From Phycisphaerales bacterium UBA4658 (GTDB lineage: Bacteria > Planctomycetota > Phycisphaerae > Phycisphaerales > UBA1924): 22,112 nucleotides of DNA. This document shows positions 1 through 7,015 of the stretch, piece by piece. The notes below the pieces were generated by a model. That model saw nothing but the letters and a program-made list of their open reading frames with translations, was not told where the DNA came from and did no database searches. The translations under genes were made by a program, and so were the position numbers. How positions within the stretch are numbered: the stretch's first letter is position 1; every line of letters starts with the position of its first letter. The stretch spans positions 12,425 to 34,536 of the forward strand of contig DHLW01000025.1 of the NCBI GenBank assembly GCA_002405485.1, read 5' to 3'.

Positions 1-1
1 C

Positions 2-970
2 GGGCTGGTCTTCCATCGCGAGTCGAGTCTGGGCGACTTCTTCCACAGCCAGGTGCTTGAGGGTGTGCGTCAGGCGGCGGACGAGCTTGGGGTGGACTTG
101 GTGCTCCTTCAGTTCGGGGAGGACTGGCGGAATGAGTGCCAGGGGTATGTGTATGTGAACCCGTTTGAGGGGCAGCTTGATCGCCCGCCAAGGTTTGGGT
201 CGAGGCCCAAGGAGCGGAACGGCAAGCTGGAAGGGTCGTTGCCGTTGATGGTGGTCGGGGCGTCGTTCGACCGACCCGGCGTGAGCTGGATCGACACGGA
301 CAACCGGGCACTTGCGCGGCAAGCGGTGCAGCACGTGCATGGGCTTGGGCATCGCCGGATCGGGTACGTGGGCGGACAGGACCTGGTGACCAACGACCGA
401 GATCGATGGGGAGGGTTCAAGGCGGCGATGGAGGGGCTGAAGATCGAGATCGACCCGGCCGCCGTGATCGGCACGAGCGGGTGGCGTCTGGATGACGCGG
501 GCCGGGAGTCGCTCGTGCGGATGCTCGGACGAGAAGACCGCCCGACGGCGATCTTTGCGGCGGGGTACTACTTCGCGCTGGATGTGTACGAGGCGGCCGG
601 GCGGGCGGGCCTGCGGATTCCTGAGGATCTGTCGGTCGTGGGCGTGGATGATCCCGCGAGCGCGGCGCATCTGTCGCCGGGGCTGACGACGATGCGGCAG
701 CCGCTGACGCAGCTTGGGAAGCAGGGCGCGCGGGGGCTGTTTGAACAGATCGGGGAGGAGCATCCGACGGTTCAGCGGACGCTTCTGGAAGCGGAGCTGG
801 TGATTCGCAGGTCGACTGGACCAGTGGCGAATGCGGCGGCAAGGAGCGGAGAGGACGGACAGTTGCTTCGGAAGGCGAGCCCGCTGCGCGATGCGCAGGC
901 GGGTCAGGGTGTGGCTGGCGAGGCCCCGCGCTCAGCGGCGGCGACACAACGCACCGGAGGTGCACCATGA
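2..970 (+). CDS. LacI-family transcriptional regulator, 3' part (5' end outside window)
   Basis: The reading frame is open from base 2, so the gene begins upstream; the helix-turn-helix DNA-binding domain is not in the window. What remains is the periplasmic-binding-protein-like sensor domain of LacI/GalR regulators. It opens with [14 protein letters not shown] and [15 protein letters not shown], continues through the middle landmark [15 protein letters not shown], and ends with the family signature [13 protein letters not shown] followed by [20 protein letters not shown]. In the family this domain binds a sugar or sugar phosphate and controls operator binding. About 45 residues follow the normal LacI end (after VIRRSTGP); they are low in complexity and look like an unconserved tail. 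The stop overlaps the next ATG as ATGA (967-970), so the regulator and the pseudopilin are translationally coupled. By context it probably controls the downstream transporter; that is inference. An internal GTG at 53 is not the true start, because homology continues upstream of it. Confidence 0.9.
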   Translation, partial: GLVFHRESSLGDFFHSQVLEGVRQAADELGVDLVLLQFGEDWRNECQGYVYVNPFEGQLDRPPRFGSRPKERNGKLEGSLPLMVVGASFDRPGVSWIDTDNRALARQAVQHVHGLGHRRIGYVGGQDLVTNDRDRWGGFKAAMEGLKIEIDPAAVIGTSGWRLDDAGRESLVRMLGREDRPTAIFAAGYYFALDVYEAAGRAGLRIPEDLSVVGVDDPASAAHLSPGLTTMRQPLTQLGKQGARGLFEQIGEEHPTVQRTLLEAELVIRRSTGPVANAAARSGEDGQLLRKASPLRDAQAGQGVAGEAPRSAAATQRTGGAP

Positions 971-1911
971 CACAGACAACGATCCACGGGCACAAGAACG
1001 ACAATGGCTGTCGGCGACACAACGGCCGCGGGGGCTTCACGCTCATCGAGCTGCTGGTGGTGATCGCGATCATCGCGCTCCTGGTGGGCATCCTGCTGCC
1101 GGCGCTTGGGAAGGCGAGGGACGCGGCACGCGGGGTCAAGTGCGCGAGCAACATGCGGCAGCTCGTGATCGCGCTGTCGCTGTACGCCAATGACAGCAAG
1201 AGCTTCTTCCCGCCCAACACCAACCCGAGCAGCTCGAACGAGTACTGGTACGACACCCCGCGACTTGGGCAGTATCTGCCCGATGGCAACGTGGAAGTGC
1301 TGAACTCGAGCAACCCGGACCCGTCGTTCAATGACTGCGGGGCGATCAAGAACACCGTGGGCGGGAGCGTGTTTGCCTGCCCCAACCATCCCCTGGGGGC
1401 GCGGTCGTACACGATGAACTATTGGGCGAGCGCGTACATCGCCCGGGACTGCTCAACCAATCAGACAACGGCGGCGTCCGGCCCGCTGGGCAAGTCCTTC
1501 AACGCCGACGTGGACCTTGCCAGCAAGACGATGCTCATCGGCGAGGCCTGGGGGACGGCACGCCAGAACAGCTCGATCACCGGTCAGCCCGCGTACTGGA
1601 CGGTCTCGACGATCGGCGCGCAGCAGACTCCCGGGCGGCGGTTCGGCGGCGGGATGGGCGTGAGCGACTTCAACCTGGTTTCGCCGGTCGGTCCGGAGAT
1701 TCAGGGCCCGCTGCGGAGCTACATCCCCTACTACCGGCATCCGAACCGGAACAACGAGCGGAATCTGGTCAAGGGCAGCGCGTACTTCGGATACGTGGAC
1801 GGGCACGTCGAGATCAAAACCGTCTCGCAGTTGTTCTTCGCGAACAACGGGAAGTCACGGTTCGACACGCTCTGGTCGCCGAAGGACTTTGACATCGACG
1901 CCGGGCCGTGA
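967..1911 (+). CDS. Type II secretion/type IV pilin-like pseudopilin with prepilin leader (planctomycete family)
   Basis: This 314-residue protein starts with a short basic leader, then [18 protein letters not shown], the class III prepilin signal. The prepilin peptidase should cut after Gly23, and Glu at mature position +5 is present. The hydrophobic segment (about 24-45) is followed by [18 protein letters not shown] and a long globular domain ending in [15 protein letters not shown], the late DGHV motif of large pseudopilins common in Planctomycetota and Lentisphaerota. These proteins assemble in, or are anchored to, the inner membrane; their individual functions are mostly unknown. The start ATG overlaps the stop of the LacI-type gene. 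Its place between a sugar-responsive regulator and a sugar ABC transporter suggests a role in capturing or handling glycans at the cell surface, but nothing in the sequence proves this. Confidence 0.9.
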   Translation: MTQTTIHGHKNDNGCRRHNGRGGFTLIELLVVIAIIALLVGILLPALGKARDAARGVKCASNMRQLVIALSLYANDSKSFFPPNTNPSSSNEYWYDTPRLGQYLPDGNVEVLNSSNPDPSFNDCGAIKNTVGGSVFACPNHPLGARSYTMNYWASAYIARDCSTNQTTAASGPLGKSFNADVDLASKTMLIGEAWGTARQNSSITGQPAYWTVSTIGAQQTPGRRFGGGMGVSDFNLVSPVGPEIQGPLRSYIPYYRHPNRNNERNLVKGSAYFGYVDGHVEIKTVSQLFFANNGKSRFDTLWSPKDFDIDAGP

Positions 1912-1912
1912 T

Positions 1913-1924
1913 TGTGCCGGCACA
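1913..1924. promoter_or_regulatory. 12-bp perfect palindrome, candidate LacI-family operator
   Basis: TGTGCCGGCACA is a perfect inverted repeat with a central CG. LacI/GalR operators are typically such CG-centred palindromes. It lies two bases after the pseudopilin stop, in the 128 bp gap ahead of the solute-binding protein gene, about 115 bp upstream of that start. A 12-bp palindrome is expected several times in 22 kb by chance, so the call rests on position and on the upstream LacI-type gene. Confidence 0.35.
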
Positions 1925-1935
1925 TACAGCGTGAT

Positions 1936-1969
1936 GCACACAGGCGGGACGCCTGTGCCACCAGAGGCA
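1936..1969 (+). repeat. REP-like palindromic repeat, copy 1
   Basis: This 34-nt unit has the perfect core CACAGGCG-GGA-CGCCTGTG (arms 1939-1946 and 1950-1957) followed by the conserved tail CCACCAGAGGCA. Two more copies occur at 3451-3484 (32 of 34 identical) and 10308-10341 (31 of 34 identical), all in the same orientation. This copy lies between the pseudopilin and solute-binding protein genes and has the most intact palindrome. Confidence 0.85.
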
Positions 1970-2039
1970 GATCGGCGGGGCGTGTGAACACTCTCTACAC
2001 TCGGCGTGTTGTGGCATCACGAAAGGCCGATGAGCTCTT

Positions 2040-3494
2040 GTGCAGCACGGGACCACTTGGACACGACGACGGATACTGACGGCGGCGGGCGCGATGGCGC
2101 TTGGCGCAGTGGCCATGCCGAGTGTGCTTGGGGGATGTGGGTCGGGGCGGACGCGGGGGAACGGGAAATCGATTGAGCTTTGGACACTCGCGCTGAAGGG
2201 TCGGCGCGAGCTTGAGGAATATGTGGAGGGGCAGATCGCACGCTTCCAAGCGGCGCGGCCCGGCGTGCGTGTGGTCTGGGTGGACGTCCCGTTTCGGGAA
2301 CTGGATCGCAAGCTGATGTCGGCGGCGGCGGCGGGGCGTGCGCCGGATGTGGTGAACTTCTCGGACAAGACCTATGCGCGGTTCGTGGGGCTTGGCGCGC
2401 TGCGGGATCTGACGCCGATTCTGCCGAAGGGCGCCGAACCGGCGGGGACGTATGTGCCCGGAGCGCTCGGGCTGTGCCGGATGCGGGGGCAGTTGCTCGC
2501 GCTGCCGTGGTACTTGACGACGCAGACGGCGCTGGTGAACGAGGAGTTGCTGGAGCGGGCGGGGATGAAGAGCGAGACCTTGCCGCGGGCGTGGGCGGGG
2601 ATGCGGGAGGCGTCGCGGGCGTATCGCGCGAAGGTTGGGGATGACGGGACGTACTTGTTCAGCGTGCCGCTGGGGCATGAGTCGGACTTTCTGCAGATGC
2701 TGTTTGCGGAGGGGCTATTGCCGCTGAAACCGGATGCGGGCGGGCGCCTGCGATCGAATCTGCTGGATGCGGAGGTGGTGAACGAGGTGAGGGCGTGGGT
2801 GGATCTGTTTCGAGAGGGGGCGATGCCACGGGAGGCGGCGACGCAAGGCGTGCAGCATCTGACGGACCTGTACAAGCGCGGGCGGGTGGCGGTGATCAAC
2901 TTCGGGCCGAACTTTCTGAATGTGATTCGGCAGGAGTCGCCCAGGGTGTATGAGCGGACGGCGCTTGGGCCGACGATCACGGGGAAGCTGGGGCGGGCGC
3001 ACATCGCGGTGATGGTGGTGGGCGTGACGACGCAGAGCCCTCAGCCGGAGCTCGCGGCGGAGCTGGCGTGGATGCTGACGGGGCATGAGAGTCAGCGGGA
3101 GTTGTGTTCGATCGTGCCGGTGCTGCCGAGCACGCGGGCGACGCTGGAGAGCGGGATGTTCCGGTCTCCGGAGGCGTCGGCGGTGATGACGCCGGCGGCG
3201 CGGAAGCTGGCGGAGGCGCAGGCGATCGCGGCAGAGTCTCTGAGGACCGCCGTGGCGTTCACGCCGGCGCTGGCGGAGTGGCCGGATCTTCGGCGGTCGT
3301 TTGAGGATCGGATCAAGCGGGCGATGCTCGGGGGCGAAGCGGTGGAGGAAGCGTTGAAGGTGATTGACGCGGAGTGGGTTCGGATTCTGGATGCGGCGGC
3401 GGATGTGCCGGGGGATGCGTTGCCTGTGGTTGGTGCGGTGAAGATACGAGGCACACAGCCGGGACGCCTGAGCCACCAGAGGCAAGAGGCATGA
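2040..3494 (+). CDS. ABC transporter extracellular solute-binding protein (sugar type), Tat-like lipoprotein
   Basis: This 484-residue family 1 solute-binding protein should capture a sugar or oligosaccharide and deliver it to the two downstream permeases. The N-terminus has a twin-arginine-like TRRRILTAAGAMALG stretch and a lipobox VLGGC with Cys33 as the lipidation site, so the mature protein is probably a membrane-anchored lipoprotein exported folded. The body has SIELWTLALKGRRELEEYVE and FQAARPGVRVVWVDVPFREL, typical of the N-terminal lobe, and GRAPDVVNFSD of the family. GTG at 2040 is the only reasonable long start: an in-frame TGA lies at 2031, and GAAAGG at 2021-2026 is a distant possible ribosome-binding site. 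The last dozen residues before the final EA are encoded by a REP-like repeat. The stop overlaps the next ATG (ATGA, 3491-3494). Confidence 0.9.
   Translation: MQHGTTWTRRRILTAAGAMALGAVAMPSVLGGCGSGRTRGNGKSIELWTLALKGRRELEEYVEGQIARFQAARPGVRVVWVDVPFRELDRKLMSAAAAGRAPDVVNFSDKTYARFVGLGALRDLTPILPKGAEPAGTYVPGALGLCRMRGQLLALPWYLTTQTALVNEELLERAGMKSETLPRAWAGMREASRAYRAKVGDDGTYLFSVPLGHESDFLQMLFAEGLLPLKPDAGGRLRSNLLDAEVVNEVRAWVDLFREGAMPREAATQGVQHLTDLYKRGRVAVINFGPNFLNVIRQESPRVYERTALGPTITGKLGRAHIAVMVVGVTTQSPQPELAAELAWMLTGHESQRELCSIVPVLPSTRATLESGMFRSPEASAVMTPAARKLAEAQAIAAESLRTAVAFTPALAEWPDLRRSFEDRIKRAMLGGEAVEEALKVIDAEWVRILDAAADVPGDALPVVGAVKIRGTQPGRLSHQRQEA
3451..3484 (+). repeat. REP-like palindromic repeat, copy 2, inside the 3' end of the solute-binding protein gene
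   Basis: This copy matches copy 1 at 32 of 34 positions; both changes damage the palindrome (CACAGCCG-GGA-CGCCTGAG). It encodes residues about 471-482 of the solute-binding protein (GTQPGRLSHQRQ). Its tail contains AGAGG at 3478-3482, eight bases before the ATG of the next permease gene, where a Shine-Dalgarno sequence is expected. Confidence 0.8.
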
Positions 3495-4378
3495 GCAGGA
3501 CACCGATGGGACAGCGGTGGTTTGTGCCGTGGGGGTTCTTGCTGCCTGCGGTGTCGGTGCTTGGGGTGTTCTTTGTGCTGGCGTTTGTGCAGGTGGGGTA
3601 TTACTCGCTGACGCGGTACACGCCGTTCAGCGCGGATGGACCGCGTTGGGTGGGGCTGGAGAACTATCGACGGCTGCTGAGCACCGATCGATTCTGGTGG
3701 TGTCTGCTGAACAGTTTTCTCTACTTGCTGGTGACGCCGGCGATCATTGCGTTGAGTCTGCTGTCGGCGATGGTGGTGGAGGCGGGCTTGCGGGGAACGC
3801 GGTCGTGGCTGCGGGTGGTCCTGTTTTTGCCGGTGGTGACGCCGACGATCGTGGCGGCGATCGCATGGCAGGCGGCGCTCGCGGAGCGGGACGGGGCGAT
3901 CAACTCGGTGCTGCGGATGGTGGGATTGGGCGGGGTGCCATGGTTGACGGAGTGGCCGTGGACGCTTGTGAGCGCGATGCTGGTGACGCTGTGGAAGGGG
4001 TTCGGGTTCTACATGATGATCTTCCTGGCGGCGCTGCTTGCGGTTCCGCGGGAGTTGAAGGAGGCGGCGCACCTGGATGGAGCTTCTCGGTGGAGCGTGT
4101 TCCGGCATGTGACCCTGCCGAGCATTTTTCCGGTGGTTGTGCTGGTATTCGTGATCTCCTCGATCGCCGCGCTGAAAGTGTTCGAGGAGTTGTACGTGAC
4201 GGTGAAGGGCGCACCGGTGGAGGATCAGACGGTTGTGCCGCTGATCTATGACACGGCGTTCGAGCGTGGGGACTACGGGCTTGCGAGCGCGATCGGGATC
4301 ACGCTGTTTGCCGTGATCCTGGCGTTTTCGCTGGTGAATCTGCGGCTGAGCTCGCGGCGCTCGCAGGAGGCCGCGTGA
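3491..4378 (+). CDS. Sugar ABC transporter permease, MalF/UgpA type
   Basis: This 295-residue inner-membrane protein has about six hydrophobic segments, beginning with WGFLLPAVSVLGVFFVLAFV. It carries the cytoplasmic EAA loop that docks the ATPase: ELKEAAHLDGASRWSVFRHV followed by TLPSIFP. The family forms a heterodimeric channel with a MalG-type partner, here the next gene. The ATG at 3491 overlaps the preceding stop (ATGA). A longer in-frame reading from 3374 is rejected because its extra 39 residues are Gly/Cys-rich and merely shadow the preceding gene. A possible Shine-Dalgarno AGAGG at 3478-3482 lies within repeat copy 2. Glycerol-3-phosphate-type (UgpA) transport is an alternative; the nearby mannosidase favours oligosaccharides. 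Confidence 0.93.
   Translation: MSRTPMGQRWFVPWGFLLPAVSVLGVFFVLAFVQVGYYSLTRYTPFSADGPRWVGLENYRRLLSTDRFWWCLLNSFLYLLVTPAIIALSLLSAMVVEAGLRGTRSWLRVVLFLPVVTPTIVAAIAWQAALAERDGAINSVLRMVGLGGVPWLTEWPWTLVSAMLVTLWKGFGFYMMIFLAALLAVPRELKEAAHLDGASRWSVFRHVTLPSIFPVVVLVFVISSIAALKVFEELYVTVKGAPVEDQTVVPLIYDTAFERGDYGLASAIGITLFAVILAFSLVNLRLSSRRSQEAA
4365..4370 (+). promoter_or_regulatory. Ribosome-binding site of the MalG-type permease gene
   Basis: AGGAGG sits inside the 3' end of the MalF-type gene. It is seven bases before ATG 4378 but only four before GTG 4375, which favours the ATG. Confidence 0.7.
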
Positions 4379-5193
4379 TGGACCGCAGACCGACGTGGCT
4401 GACGCTGGTGATGTATGTCGGCGCCGGGCTGATGGCCGGCCTCGCGGTGGGGCCGGGGCTGTTCCTGCTCATCGTGGCGGTGCAACCGGCGGAGAGCGCG
4501 TTCTTCTCGGTGCCGACGCATCCGACGGGGAAGAACTTTGTGGATGCGTGGACGAAGGGGGAGCTTGCGGGCCCGATGCTCAACAGCGTGCTGGTGACGC
4601 TGGCGCGGAGCGTGCTGAACGTGCTCCTGGCGGCGATGGCGGCGTATCCGCTGGCCCGGATGAAGTTCCGCGGACGGAGCACGCTGTTCGTGCTGATCCT
4701 TGCGACGATGATGATCCCTGACCAGGTGATCGTGGTGCCGATGTTCCGCACGATCGTGAGCATGGGGCTGGTGGACACGCTGGTGGCGGTGGTGATTCCG
4801 TTCAGCGTGAGCGCGTTTGGCATCTACCTGTGCAAGCAGGCGTTCGAGCAGATCCCGATGAGTCTGGAGGAAGCGGCGCGGATCGATGGCGCCGGAAGCG
4901 TTCAGGTATGGTGGCACGTGATGCTGCCGCTGGCGGCGCCGACGCTGTCGACCCTTGCGCTGTTCAGCATGATCGGGGCGTGGAGCGAACTGCTCTGGCC
5001 GCTGATCGTGCTGCAGAGCGGGAACAAGTACACCCTGCCGGTGGCAGTGAACCAGTTGCTGGGGCAGTTCGCGGACAACCCGCGGCTTCCATATGCGGCC
5101 GCGGTGATGACACTCGTGCCGATCGTTCTCGCATTCATTGCGGCGCAGCGGTTCCTGAAGCCCCAGATGTTCTCGGGGGCGGTCAAGGGATGA
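4378..5193 (+). CDS. Sugar ABC transporter permease, MalG/UgpE type
   Basis: This roughly 271-residue integral membrane protein is the second half of the import channel. It shows the EAA loop SLEEAARIDGAGSVQVWWHV followed by MLPLAAP, and the usual hydrophobic segments, the first near LVMYVGAGLMAGLAVG. Family members end in FSGAVKG as this one does, matching the MalG/UgpE subgroup. ATG 4378 is chosen over GTG 4375 because of the spacing to AGGAGG; the GTG would add one Met. The start overlaps the stop of the preceding permease, so the two subunits are translationally coupled, which fits their 1:1 assembly. No ATP-binding subunit follows; many sugar importers of this family share an MsmK/UgpC-like ATPase encoded elsewhere. 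Confidence 0.93.
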   Translation: MDRRPTWLTLVMYVGAGLMAGLAVGPGLFLLIVAVQPAESAFFSVPTHPTGKNFVDAWTKGELAGPMLNSVLVTLARSVLNVLLAAMAAYPLARMKFRGRSTLFVLILATMMIPDQVIVVPMFRTIVSMGLVDTLVAVVIPFSVSAFGIYLCKQAFEQIPMSLEEAARIDGAGSVQVWWHVMLPLAAPTLSTLALFSMIGAWSELLWPLIVLQSGNKYTLPVAVNQLLGQFADNPRLPYAAAVMTLVPIVLAFIAAQRFLKPQMFSGAVKG

Positions 5194-5217
5194 GAGGGTT
5201 CGTGACGGAGTGCACAC

Positions 5218-6864
5218 GTGGGCGAGATCTCGGCGGACATTCTGATCGTCGGAGGCGGCACGGGCGGGGTCGCGGCGGCGCTGGCGGCGTGTCGCAACGG
5301 CGCCACCGTGATCATGAGCGAACCCACGGACTGGATCGGTGGCCAGTACACGGCTCAGGGCGTGCCCCCGGATGAGAATCAGTGGGTGGAGACCGTCGGG
5401 TGCTCGCGCTCGCAGCAGGCCCTGCGCGAGGGCGTGCGGCGGTGGTACCGGGAGCATCGGCCGCTGTGCGACGCGGCACGCGCGGATGTTCGGCTGAATC
5501 CGGGTGGAGGATGGGTGAGCCGATTGTGTGCCGAGCCGCGGGTGTGGCACACGGTCATGATGGACATGATCCGGCCGCACGTGGAAAGCGGTCGGCTGCG
5601 GTTGCTGCTTGAGCATGAGCCGGTGAGCGCGGAGACGGCGGGTGATCGTGTGCGGTCGGTGACGCTGCGCTCACGCGATGGCACCCAGTCGACGGCGGTT
5701 GCGACGTTCACGCTGGATGCGACCGAATGGGGCGACGTGCTCGACCTTGCCGGCGTGGAGCACGCGATCGGGGGAGAGCACCAGAACGTGTACGGCGAGA
5801 TGCACGCGCGCACGGACAAGACGCACCCCATGGATCAGCAGGCATGCTCGTGGTGCTTTGCGATCGAGCATCGGCCGGGTGAGGATCACCTGATCGCCAG
5901 GCCCTCGCGCTATGAGTTCTGGCGCTCATTCGTGCCGGAGATGCGGGACGGATCATCATGGACCGGGCCGCTGTTCTCATGGACGGTGCCGAGCCACAAT
6001 GCGGAGGGTCGGCGGACGTTTCGGCTGGTGCCCTGGCCCGATGAGCCGGCGCAGGGGGAGTGGGAGATGTGGAGGTATCGCCGGATCGTTGATCGCGGTG
6101 CGTACCGGCGTGAGGATTCGCGGCACGAGTTGCCGCCAGACGTGGCGCTGATCAACATGGTGCAGATGGACTACTGGCGAAGGCCGCTGCTGGGCGTGAG
6201 CCGTGGCGAGCGGGACGCCGCGCTGGCGGAAGCGCGGGAGTTGTCGCTGTGCCTGCTGCACTGGATGCAGACCGAGGCGCCGCGGCACGATGGTGGCGCG
6301 GGCTATCCGGGGCTGAAGCTGCGCGGCGAGGAACTCGGGACCACTGACGGCCTGGCCAAGCATGTGTATGTCCGGGAGCCCCGGAGGCTGATCGCACGGA
6401 CCATCATGACCGAAGCGCACGTCGGCACCGAGCAGCGCACACGCGACGGCAAGGCCACGGACGCCATGAACTGGCAGGCCACGCCGTTTGGCACCGGCGA
6501 GCGGTTCGCCGACTCGGTGGCGATCGGACACTACACGATCGATCTGCATCCGAGTTGCGCGGGGCGGAACAGCGTGTATGTGCCGTGCGCGCCGTTTCGG
6601 GTGCCGATGGGTGCGTTGATTCCGAAAAGGGTGCGGAATGTGCTGGCGAGCGGGAAGTGCCTTGGCGTGTCGCACGTGGTGAACGGCGCGACGCGCATGC
6701 ACACGACCGAGTGGCACATCGGCGAGGCCTCGGGAACGCTGGCGGCGTGGTGCATTGCCAACGGGAAGGAGCCGCACTGGGTGCATGAGGACGCAGCACG
6801 AGTGCGTGCGGTGCAGGACATTCTGGCCAGGGACGGGGCACCGATGACCTGGCCTTGGGAGTGA
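5218..6864 (+). CDS. FAD-dependent oxidoreductase (PF12831-type), glycan-locus associated
   Basis: This 548-residue protein has an N-terminal dinucleotide-binding fold, ADILIVGGGTGGVAAALAA, with GxGxxG at Gly12, Gly14 and Gly17. The next landmark, DWIGGQYTAQGVPPDENQWV, is typical of FAD_oxidored proteins that sit in carbohydrate-use clusters of Planctomycetota and Lentisphaerota. A C-terminal segment, WHIGEASGTLAAWC, is the second FAD-contact region. No signal peptide or membrane helix is visible, so it is probably cytoplasmic and may act on the imported sugar or a derivative; the substrate is unknown. GTG at 5218 is the first usable start after an in-frame TGA at 5203, with ACGGAG at 5205-5210 as a likely ribosome-binding site. 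It is 24 bp after the permease gene and is the last gene of the operon. Confidence in family is high, in substrate low. Confidence 0.88.
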   Translation: MGEISADILIVGGGTGGVAAALAACRNGATVIMSEPTDWIGGQYTAQGVPPDENQWVETVGCSRSQQALREGVRRWYREHRPLCDAARADVRLNPGGGWVSRLCAEPRVWHTVMMDMIRPHVESGRLRLLLEHEPVSAETAGDRVRSVTLRSRDGTQSTAVATFTLDATEWGDVLDLAGVEHAIGGEHQNVYGEMHARTDKTHPMDQQACSWCFAIEHRPGEDHLIARPSRYEFWRSFVPEMRDGSSWTGPLFSWTVPSHNAEGRRTFRLVPWPDEPAQGEWEMWRYRRIVDRGAYRREDSRHELPPDVALINMVQMDYWRRPLLGVSRGERDAALAEARELSLCLLHWMQTEAPRHDGGAGYPGLKLRGEELGTTDGLAKHVYVREPRRLIARTIMTEAHVGTEQRTRDGKATDAMNWQATPFGTGERFADSVAIGHYTIDLHPSCAGRNSVYVPCAPFRVPMGALIPKRVRNVLASGKCLGVSHVVNGATRMHTTEWHIGEASGTLAAWCIANGKEPHWVHEDAARVRAVQDILARDGAPMTWPWE

Positions 6865-7015
6865 TGAGCGTCGACGGTTCAAGGCCGCGTCGCGCCTCGT
6901 CTCGGCGCAGGCGCTCTCTTCACCGAGTTTCCCGCGGGATTCGCGTGCTCGGTGGTCTTGAAGGCGTGGTGCGAACCGCGAAGGTCCAGGTGAGCACTCA
7001 CCACCGGAAACGCAG
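6865..7015. other. Intergenic region between convergent operon and mannosidase gene
   Basis: This 151 bp stretch lies between two converging stops. No T-run terminator is visible on either strand. The only local symmetry is GGTGAG-CA-CTCACC at 6989-7002, whose 2-nt spacer is too short for a stable RNA loop and whose centre does not resemble a LacI operator. Confidence 0.5.

Noticed and set aside
6989..7002. GGTGAG-CA-CTCACC symmetry as an operator or terminator
   Set aside because: It lies between two gene 3' ends, the spacer is too short for a hairpin loop, and no T-run follows.
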